This document shows positions 56,201 through 64,000 of a DNA stretch of 64,000 nucleotides, one piece after another. Numbering within the stretch: position 1 is the stretch's first letter; every line of letters begins with the position of its first letter. The stretch is from Eutreptiella sp. 'Long Island Sound 2002' (Eukaryota > Euglenozoa > Euglenophyceae > Eutreptiales > Eutreptiaceae), in the NCBI GenBank assembly GCA_964036045.1, contig OZ038381.1, positions 151,298,352-151,362,351 on the forward strand, written 5' to 3'. Both the position numbers and the translations under genes were made by a program. Below the pieces are notes generated by a model that saw only the letters and a program-made list of their open reading frames with translations, ran no database searches and was not told where the DNA came from.

Positions 56201-59187
56201 TGGTTCCGTCAAATATTTTGGGGGTGTAGACCCCCCAAATATTTGACGGAACCCCATCCGTCAAATTTTTTTGGGGTGTACAGCCCCCAAATATTTGACG
56301 GAACCCCATCCGTCAAATATTTTGGGGGTCTACACCCCCAAAATATTCCACGGATGTTGTTCCGTGAAATATTTGGGGGCTGTAGACCCCCCAAATATTT
56401 GACGGAACCCCTTCCGTGAAATATTTGGGGGCTGTAGACCCCCCAAATATTTGACGGAACCCCATCCGTCAAATATTTTGGGGGTCTACACCCCCAAAAA
56501 ATTTCACGGATGTGGTTCCGTGAAATATTTGGGGGCTGTAGACCCCCCAAATATTTGACGGAACCCCATCCGTGAAAAATTTTGGGGGTCTACAGCCCCC
56601 AAATATTTGACGGAACCCCATCCGTCCAATATTTTGGGGGTCTACAGCCCCCAAATATTTAACGGAACCCCAACCGTCAAATATTTGGGCGCTGTAGACC
56701 CCCCAAATATTTGAAGGAACCCCATCCGTCAAATATTTTTGGGGTGTACAGCCCCCAAATATTTGACGGAACCCCATCCGTGAAATATTTTGGGGGTCTA
56801 CAGCCCCCAAATATTTGACGGAACCCCATCCGTCAAATATTTTGGGGGTCTACAGCCCCCAAATATTTGACGGAACCCCATCCGTCAAATATTTTGGGGG
56901 TCTACAGCCCCTAAATATTTGACGGAACCCCATCCGTGAAATATTTGGGCGCTGTAGACCCCCCAAATATTTGACGGAACCCCATCCGTCAAATATTTTG
57001 GGGGTCTACAGCCCCCAAATATTTGACGGAACCCCATCCGTAAAATATTTTGGGGGTCTACAGCCCCCAAATATTTGACGGAACCCCATCCGTCAAATAT
57101 TTGGGGGCTGTAGACCCCCCAAATATTTGACGGAACCCCATCCGTCAAATATTTTTGGGGTGTACAGCCCCCAAATATTTGACGGAACCCCTTCCGTGAA
57201 ATATTTTGAAATTCTACACCCCCAAAATATTTCACGGATGTGGTTCCCTGAAATATTTTGGGGGTGTACAGCCCTCAAATATTTGACGGAACCCCATCCG
57301 TCAAATATTTTTGGGGTGTACAGCCCCCAAATATTTGACGGAACCCCATCCGTGAAATATTTTGGGGGTCTACACCCCAAAAATATTTCACGGATGTGGT
57401 TCCGTCAAATATTTTGGGGGTGTACAGCCCCCAAATATTTGACGGAACCCCATCCGTCAAATATTTTGGGGGTGTAGACCCCCCAAATATTTGACGGAAC
57501 CCCATCCGTCAAATATTTTGGGGGTCTACACCCCCAAAATATTCCACGGATGTGGTTCCGTGAAATATTTGGGGGCTGTAGACCCCCCAAATATTTGACG
57601 GAACCCCTTCCGTGAAATATTTGGGGGCTGTAGACCCCCCAAATATTTGACGGAACCCCATCCGTGAAAAATTTTGGGGGTCTACAGCCCCCAAATATTT
57701 GACGGAACCCCATCCGTCAAATATTTTTGGGGTGTACAGCCCCCAAATATTTGACGGAACCCCTTCCGTGAAATATTTTGAAATTCTACACCCCCAAAAT
57801 TATTCACGGATGTGGTTCCCTGAAATATTTTGGGGGTGTATCCCTCAAATATTTGACGGAACCCCATCCGTCAAATATTTTGGGGGTGTAGACCCCCCAA
57901 ATATTTGACGGAACCCCATCCGTCAAATATTTTTGGGGTGTACAGCCCCCAAATATTTGACGGAACCCCATCCGTGAAATATTTTGGGGGTCTACACCCC
58001 CAAAATATTTCACGGATGTGGTTCCGTCAAATATTTTGGGGGTGTACAGCCCCCAAATATTTGACGGAACCCCATCCGTCAAATATTTTGGGGGTGTAGA
58101 CCCCCCAAATATTTGACGGAACCCCATCCGTCAAATTTTTTTGGGGTGTACAGCCCCAAATATTTGACGGAACCCCATCCGTCAAATATTTTGGGGGTCT
58201 ACACCCCCAAAATATTCCACGGATGTTGTTCCGTGAAATATTTGGGGGCTGTAGACCCCCCAAATATTTGACGGAACCCCTTCCGTGAAATATTTGGGGG
58301 CTGTAGACCCCCCAAATATTTGACGGAACCCCATCCGTGAAAAATTTTGGGGGTCTACAGCCCCCAAATATTTGACGGAACCCCATCCGTCAAATATTTT
58401 GGGGGTGTACAGCCCCCAAATATTTGACGGAACCCCATCCGTCAAATATTTTGGGGGTGTACAGCCCCCAAATATTTGACGGGACCCCATCCGTCAAATA
58501 TTTGGGGGTGTAGACCCCCCAAATATTTGACGGAACCCCATCCGTCAAATATTTGGGGGGTCTACAGCCCCCAAATATTTGACGGAACCCCATCCGTCAA
58601 ATATTTTGGGGGTCTACAGCCCCCAAATATTTGACGGAACCCCATCCGTGAAATATTTGGGGGTCTACACCCCCAAATCATTTCACGGATGTGGTTCCGT
58701 GAAATATTTTGGGGGTGTACAGCCCTCAAATATTTGACGGAACCCCATCCGTCAAATTTTTTGGGGGTGTAGACCCCCCAAATATTTGACGGAACCCCAT
58801 CCGTCAAATGGTTGGGGGCTGTGGACCCCCCAAATATTTGACGGAACCCCATCCGTCAAATATTTTTGGGGTGTACAGCCCCCAAATATTTGACGGAACC
58901 CCATCCGTCAAATATTTGGGGGCTGTAGACCCCCCAAATATTTGACGGAACCCCTTCCGTGAATTATTTGGGGGCTGTAGACCCCCCAAATATTTGACGG
59001 AACCCCTTCCGTGAAATATTTGGGGGCTGTAGACCCCCCAAATATTTGACGGAACCCCATCCGTCAAATATTTTGGGGGTGTACAGCCCCCAAATATTTG
59101 ACGGAATCCCATCCGTCAAATATTTTGGGGGTGTACAGCCCCCAAATATTTGACGGAACCCCATCCGTCAAATATTTTGGGGGTGTA
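44200..59187. repeat. 52-bp palindromic satellite array, about 290 monomers
   Basis: Each monomer is an inverted repeat: CCCCCAAATATTTGACGG, a short loop AACCCCAT, then CCGTCAAATATTTTGGGGG. It is joined to the next by GTGTACAG, GTCTACAG or CTGTAGAC, itself the centre of a second palindrome. Monomers with reversed orientation and an ATGTGGT loop (stem CACGG/CCGTG) occur every few hundred bases, about forty in all. Apart from small indels the array is uninterrupted for 15 kb. Short frames are open on both strands by composition only; I see no gene inside. Confidence 0.97.
54651..58286. repeat. Higher-order repeat of 1818 bp within the 52-bp array
   Basis: The variant order from 54651 to about 56468 (for example the rare GAAATTCTACACCCCC and AACCGTCAAATATTTGGG variants) recurs from 56469 at a constant offset of 1818 bp, 35 monomers less two bases. 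Other duplications in the array are 624 bp (44462 and 45086), 469 bp (49817 and 50286) and 2390 bp (53474 and 55864). Confidence 0.8.
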
Positions 59188-61347
59188 TGGGGGCCTATGG
59201 GGGTCTATGGGGACCTATGGTGGCCTATGGCGGCCTATGGTGGCCTAAGGGGGTCTATGGGGAACTATGGGGGCCTATTGGCACCTTTGGGGACCTATGG
59301 GGGCCAAGGGGGGCCTATAGGGGCCTATGGGGGCCTATGGGGATCTTTAGGGGCCTATGGGGACCTTTGGGGGCCTATGGGGGCCTATGGGGGCCTATGG
59401 GGGCCTATGGGGCTCTATGGGGACCTATGGGGGCCTATGGGGACCTATAGGGGCCTATGGGGACCTTTGGGGGCCTATGGGGACCTTTGGGGGCCTATGG
59501 GGACCTTTGGGGGCCTATGGGGGCACGTGGGGACCTATGGGGACCTATGGGGACCTATGGGGGCCTATGGGGACCTATGGGGGCCTATGGGGGCCTATGG
59601 GGGTCTATGGGGACCTTTGGGGGCTTATGGGGACCTTTGGGGGCCTATGGGGGCACGTGGGGACCTATGGGGACCTATGGGGACCTATGGGGGCCTATGG
59701 GGACCTATGGGGACCTATGGGGGCCTATGGGGGCCTATGGGGGCCTATGGCGGCCTATGGTGGCCTATGGGGGTCTATGGGGAACTATGGGGGCCTATTG
59801 GCACCTTTGGGGACCTATGGGGGCCAAGGGGGGCCTATGGGGGCCTATGGGGGCCTATGGGGGCCTATGGGGATCTATAGGGGCCTATGGGGACCTTTGG
59901 GGGCCTATGGGGACCTTTGGGGGCCTATGGGGGCCTTTGGGGGCCTATGGGGGCCTATTGGGGACCTATGGGGGCCTATTGGGACCTATAGGGGCCTATG
60001 GGGACCTTTGGGGGCCTATGGGGACCTTTGGGGGCCTATGGGGACCTTTGGGGGCCTATGGGGGCACGTGGGGACCTATGGGGACCTATGGGGACCTATG
60101 GGGGCCTATGGGGACCTATGGGGGCCTATGGGGGCCTATGGGGGTCTATGGGGACCTATGGGGGCCTATGGGGGCCTATGGCGGCCTATGGTGGCCTATG
60201 GGGGTCTATGGGGAACTATGGGGGCCTATTGGCACCTTTGGGGACCTATGGGGGCCTATGGGGGCCTATGGGGTCCTATGGGGATCTATAGGGGCCTATG
60301 GGGACCTTTGGGGGCCTATGGGGACCTTTGGGGGCCTATGGGGGCCTATGGGGGCCTATTGGGGCCGATGGGGGCCTATGGGCACCTTTTGGGGGCTTAT
60401 GGGGGCCTATTGGGGCCTATGGGGGCCTATGGGGGTCTATGGGGACCGATGGGGGCCTATTGGCACCATTGGGGACCTATGGGGGCCTATGGGGACCTTT
60501 GGGGGCCTATGGGCGCCTATGGGGGCCTATGAGGGCCTATGGGGGCCTATTGGCACCTTTGGGGACCTATGGGCATCTTTGGGCAGCTTTGGGGGTCTAT
60601 GGGGACCTTTGGGGGCCTATGGGGACCTTTGGGCACCTTTGGGGACCTATGGGGGTCTATGGGGACCTATCGGGACCTATGGGGGTCTATGGGGACCTAT
60701 GGGGACCTATGGGGGCCTATGGGGGTCTACGGGGACCTTTGGGGACCTATGGGGACCTTTGGGCACCTTTGGGGACCTATGGGCACCTATGGGGATGGGG
60801 GCCGATGGGGACTCATCGGCATCTAGGGGGACCTATGGGGGCCTATGGGGGCCTATGGGGGCCTATGGGGGCCTATGGGGACCTTTGGGGGTCTATGGGG
60901 ACCTATTGGGGCCTATGGGGGCCTATGGGCACCTTTGGGGGTCTATGGGGGCCTATTGGGGCCTATGGGGGCCTATGGGGACCTATGGGGACCTATGGGG
61001 GCTTGTGGAGGCGTATGGGGGCCTGTGGGGACCTTTGGGGACCTATGGGCACCTTCGGGGACCTATGGGGACCTATGGGGGCCGATGGGGACTCATTGGC
61101 ATCTAGGGGGACCTTTGGGGACCTATGGGCACCTTTGGGGACCTATGGGGACCTATGGGGGCCGATGGGGACTCATTGGCATCTAGGGGGACCTTTGGGG
61201 ACCTATGGGCACCTCTGGGGACCCATGGGCACCTTTGGGGGCCTATGGGGGCCTATGGGGCCCTATGGGGACCTATTGGCACCTTTGGGGACCTATGGGC
61301 ACCTTTGGGGGCCCATGGGGGCCTATGGGGGCCTATGGGCACCTTTT
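59188..61347 (+). repeat. 12-bp G-rich satellite, GGGGGCCTATGG type
   Basis: About 180 units of GGGGGCCTATGG and variants (GGGGACCTATGG, GGGGACCTTTGG, GGGGGTCTATGG) run without interruption. Because 12 is a multiple of 3, long plus-strand frames of up to 549 codons result (G-P-M-G-A-Y-G-G-L-W type). The G-rich strand is the plus strand and has four-G runs every 12 bases. The array starts directly at the last GGGGGTGTA of the 52-bp array. Confidence 0.97.
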
Positions 61348-61603
61348 TGTTTGCCACTTTCCTTGCTCACACATTTTCCCCATTTTCCCATTTTGGTGTT
61401 CAAAGTTTTTTTTACTTTTGTACTGCCATGTTTCTGACTGTCCAAGGTGGTTCCCCAATGATTTTTCAATTGTGTCCTCCCTTTTTGTTTTTTTCATTTG
61501 GGGGGGGGGGGTTGATTTAGATTTAGGCATAGTTTCTCCCAATTTCCTCTGGGCATTAGACCCCTAGACCCACCTCCAGTAGATAAGAATATCAGACATC
61601 TTC
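61348..61603. other. Unique DNA right of the satellites
   Basis: About 250 bases are T-rich and contain an 11-G run at 61501. No coding or repeat signal is supportable. Confidence 0.5.
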
Positions 61604-61939
61604 TTGGACAGACCGCACACACAACATCCCTTATCAGACATCAGACATCAGACTTTATACACAATCCTGGCCGACGGTGACGCCTTGAGAGACACTCGGA
61701 CAACCGCCCGTAAGAGGAGGCGGACCCAATGTGTAGGACGCGTGGGCAAGAGTAGGAGGCGGTGGCTACAAGATTGCCGTCTAGAGGCTCTTGGTGAGTT
61801 GGACCGGACCCTGGCGCTGGACCTTTTGACCGTACATGACAGGTTGTGGCGGCTCATGGGGAAAAACGAATGTCTGGGTATGTCGGAGGCCGTAGGCCAT
61901 CTGTTGGTGGGGGTCTTGGAGGCGGCAGGCGACCCATGA
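61604..61939 (+). CDS. 111-codon ORF, basic then Leu-rich, unknown
   Basis: The frame passes through the (ATCAGAC)x3 boundary repeat and then reads RDTRTTARKRRRTQCVGRVG and LEALGELDRTLALDLLTVHD, ending LLVGVLEAAGDP before TGA. The Leu-rich half looks helical. The first 18 codons come from the boundary repeat, so the natural start is probably later or the frame is part of an older relic. The opposite strand is also partly open here and ends in R-I-V-Y like the recombinase relic at 42037. No family is recognised. Confidence 0.3.
   Translation: MDRPHTQHPLSDIRHQTLYTILADGDALRDTRTTARKRRRTQCVGRVGKSRRRWLQDCRLEALGELDRTLALDLLTVHDRLWRLMGKNECLGMSEAVGHLLVGVLEAAGDP
61632..61656 (+). repeat. Right boundary repeat, (ATCAGAC)x3
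   Basis: It is a 25-base direct copy of 42051-42075. It is followed at once by TATACACAATCCTG (61656-61669), the reverse complement of CAGGATTGTGTATA at 42023-42036. Confidence 0.75.
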
Positions 61940-62249
61940 GCGGAGATGTTGCTGGTGGTAGTGGGCTGCTTGACGAAGTTGGTGGAGAAAGGAATCAATC
62001 CATAGGCAGAGGATAGCTACTTTAGCGTCTGCGTCCAGTGGGTTGTGTGCCGCTACACAACACCCGCCGGTCGCGGTATGTTCCGTCAAACCTCCAGGAG
62101 AAGTACCGTGCATGGAAAGTACAATCGGGGGGTGTTGGCCCTTTTGACGAATTTGGGGTTCGTGAGATGTTGGACACGCTGGTGCGAGATGGGGCCCTCG
62201 GTAGGTGCGAGGGGAAGAGCGTGGTGAGTGGAAAAGCGCACGTTCTACC

Positions 62250-63052
62250 TAAATTGAGCGAGAACTGTGTGTTCATCCTCAATTGCGTGAAAGAGAATGG
62301 GAGCGACGAAGGTAAGGTTCGCGGCTTCCAATGCCACAAGTATGCTTCCAGCATTACGCCCCGGCCAAGAAAGGGCGGAGTCCCGCCGCGGGGCGCAAGG
62401 CCCACTGCAGTCGTCCCAATAGTCGCTCGATACCCTTTCTTTTCAGCAAACCCAACACCAGCAGAAACCACACCTTCACCAAACCCCCTAGCATACCCCT
62501 GCCTATTTGCGAGAGTCTCGTTGTGAGGGTCGAATATATTCCCCATGAAATCCATGTGTCTGGCAAGCTCGGTCTCAAAATTGTGGCTGATGATGAATCC
62601 GGCCTTCGTCAGCCTGTGCCTGGCCCGACGTACTGCTCTCCCGACAAACCTTTTGCTGCCCACTATTAAGATATCGCCGTGGTACACGAAAAGCAGTAGT
62701 GGCAGCCACCAAATGGATCTGCAGGCCACATGATATGTCAGCTTCTGCACGGCAGGGGGGAATTCTTCCATCCAAAGGGTAGGGAGTTCTAGATGTACTA
62801 TGCTTCCCCAACACACACACTAAAGTCACCGACCTTTGCGTCAAGTAGCCGAATACTCCACGTAGTCGAATGCTTCAGAAGAAGTTGGACAAATTCAATT
62901 TTGCGATATAGACTTTCCGTCGCCCTGGAGAGGCGGTACCGAGGGCACTGTGGAGACCGATTCTGACTGCTATATTCTTCGCCTTTGTGCCTCAAAGATA
63001 CCCTGACAGAGCCCATGTACCAGCAGAGCCTCCCGCTGGCTGGGAGGACCAT
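62250..63052 (-). pseudogene. Reverse-transcriptase relic of a DIRS/gypsy-like retroelement
   Basis: On the minus strand 63052 onward reads YRKIEFVQLLLKHSTTWSIR then LLDAKVGDFSVCV, matching motif A (normally L-D-x-K-x-A/G-Y/F). After a frameshift, PLLLFVYHGDILIVGSKRFV holds the catalytic box at 62673-62684, Y-H-G-D instead of Y-x-D-D, so one catalytic Asp is lost. The next part, RRARHRLTKAGFIISHNFET and HMDFMGNIFD, fits the conserved thumb-side strand (normally F-L-G-x-x-I/F-D). In another phase LGRLQWALRPAAGLRPFL follows, typical of the connection after these reverse transcriptases. The order is right, but frameshifts and the Gly substitution mark it as inactive. Confidence 0.6.
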
Positions 63053-63241
63053 GTACTATTCACTGATGCGGCACTGACCATTCCAGTATCCTTCACCGTG
63101 GGGGTGTGTTTTCCAGTGGGGGGTATTCGCACGTTTCCTGTCCTTGGTGGGTCGATAAGTTACAGATGCCGGAGGTGTGGGTTTGGTGCAAGGAGTTCGA
63201 CGGGCGGCGTATATGGGGTTGTGGAGGGTTTGTGTTGGTAG
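62987..63241 (+). other. Possible RNase H-like fragment, opposite strand to the reverse transcriptase
   Basis: The plus-strand frame contains GWEDHVLFTDAALT, which resembles the start of retroelement RNase H domains (normally L-x-T-D-A-S). Nothing after it clearly fits, and it overlaps the start of the minus-strand reverse-transcriptase relic, so it may be chance. From 63250 to 64000 I see open but unconvincing frames and no other feature. Confidence 0.2.
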
Positions 63242-64000
63242 CGGCAGTACTGCCACATTCAGGGCCAAAGATGTGCCATCTTTTGCGCCGGTCACAAACA
63301 CATTCTGCGGGCACTATTCTGGTGACGATGGTCTGGGATTAAAATTGCTGGGTTTTATGTTCCCTCTGTTTGTGACCCAGCTGACCCGCCTAGCAGGTTT
63401 ACTGGCTTGGACGGTGAACAATCATGCCTTCGACAGGCCCGAGAGAGGCATTGGCAGTAGCGCACCTCCCCCTTTCCGTACCAATATTTCTTCGCGCTGG
63501 CCAATTTTCCGTGGCTAGATGCGACCACGTGACACCCGGACTGTCACCTGACCTTCTGGGGACAGGCGGGACAAGACACTACTGGATGGAGTACCCACTC
63601 CATTTGGTTTTTTTTGGGGGGGGGCACCTGAATTGTCGTTCGTGCTGTGGTTTTGAGCCTGTAATCTTTTGTCCTGCCTTGTTCCTTGACTGTTGTGAAA
63701 TAAGGCGAGACCTCTTGCAGTGCAAGTGAGTCTCAGTGGGCCGCGACAAACCTCGCACGCCCGTGTGAAACAAGAGCCTGTACTCTATTGTCCTGCAGTA
63801 TTTTCTTGCGAGTTTGGTGCGACCCCGCTCTGTCGGAGTATGTGCACTGCTTTGTCCTTGTTTGAAGGTTTGGCTAGAAGCCCTACCCTCCTATTGACAG
63901 CGTCACGATATGACCTCGTCCAGTGCGTTCTTGGATGCATGCGCTGCTTCTACCGACGATTTCTAATTTGTCCATACGCAGCTACCCCTCTGTGGTTCTT

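Noticed and set aside
44053-59164. Many 60-220 codon ORFs on both strands
   Set aside because: They are translations of the 52-bp palindromic satellite, recur with the monomer and contain no independent signal.
8625-59187. CRISPR-like appearance of the regular palindromic arrays
   Set aside because: The units are contiguous, with no unique spacers between repeats, no cas genes, and a eukaryotic context.
59098-61437. Long plus-strand ORFs (260 to 549 codons) rich in Gly, Leu, Trp and Tyr
   Set aside because: They are produced by a 12-bp repeat that happens to lack stop codons; the frames change with each small indel and overlap one another.
62987-63241. RNase H identification on the plus strand
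   Set aside because: Only a six-residue resemblance (LFTDAA) supports it and the neighbouring reverse transcriptase is on the other strand; kept as a low-confidence note only.
1-64000. tRNA, rRNA, bacterial promoters, terminators, riboswitches and origins
   Set aside because: I looked for cloverleaf-like and conserved rRNA words by eye and saw none; bacterial signals do not apply to this DNA. A dedicated tRNA and covariance-model scan would be needed to exclude small RNAs.

Overview
The window looks like nuclear DNA of a eukaryote, most likely an intron-rich unicellular protist or alga; I cannot name the organism. There are no operons or ribosome-binding sites. There are several short phase-matched exon candidates bounded by AG and GT, short TTAGGG-type telomere-like tracts, remains of eukaryotic retroelements (an endonuclease domain of a LINE, a DIRS/gypsy-like reverse transcriptase, a tyrosine recombinase), very many G or C homopolymers of ten or more bases, and a 20-kb satellite block. 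I saw no rRNA, tRNA or CRISPR array, and no complete gene whose function I can name with confidence.

Layout. 1-2.5 kb: two head-to-tail copies of a 1.1-kb unit with 13-bp terminal inverted repeats, each followed by telomere-like sequence. 2.6-8.2 kb: sparse DNA with a 256-bp tandem duplication, a 59-bp repeat and a few small ORFs. 8.2-11.9 kb: a candidate mobile element bounded by a 17-bp inverted repeat, holding a 13-copy 85-bp satellite and the longest non-repeat ORF of the window (451 codons, Cys/His cluster). 12.5-16 kb: decayed minus-strand coding DNA interrupted by a clean 1109-bp transposon; a related uninterrupted copy lies at 25.7-26.0 kb. 16-25 kb: GC-rich accessory DNA with a decayed LINE (Lys/Ser-rich ORF, endonuclease domain) and a fold-back element. 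26-39 kb: scattered coding relics, a convincing three-exon gene fragment (33.76-34.24 kb), several single exons and a coding-rich stretch at 36.6-38.5 kb. 39.5-42.05 kb: a Lys-rich relic and a tyrosine-recombinase relic. 42.05-61.66 kb: the satellite block. 61.6-64 kb: a reverse-transcriptase relic on the minus strand.

The satellite block is the most striking object. Its core is about 15.3 kb of a 52-bp monomer that is itself an inverted repeat. A second monomer class in reversed orientation punctuates it, some stretches are duplicated as higher-order repeats, and its left edge keeps a graded series of related hairpins with different stems. C-rich satellites lie on its left and a G-rich 12-bp satellite on its right, so the block has a mirror-like strand composition. 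The flanking recombinase and reverse-transcriptase relics converge on it and share a 14-bp sequence in inverted orientation.

The genes do not form a recognisable pathway. Most coding signal belongs to mobile elements at different stages of decay, mixed with a few host exons. All functional calls rest on reading the sequence by eye.
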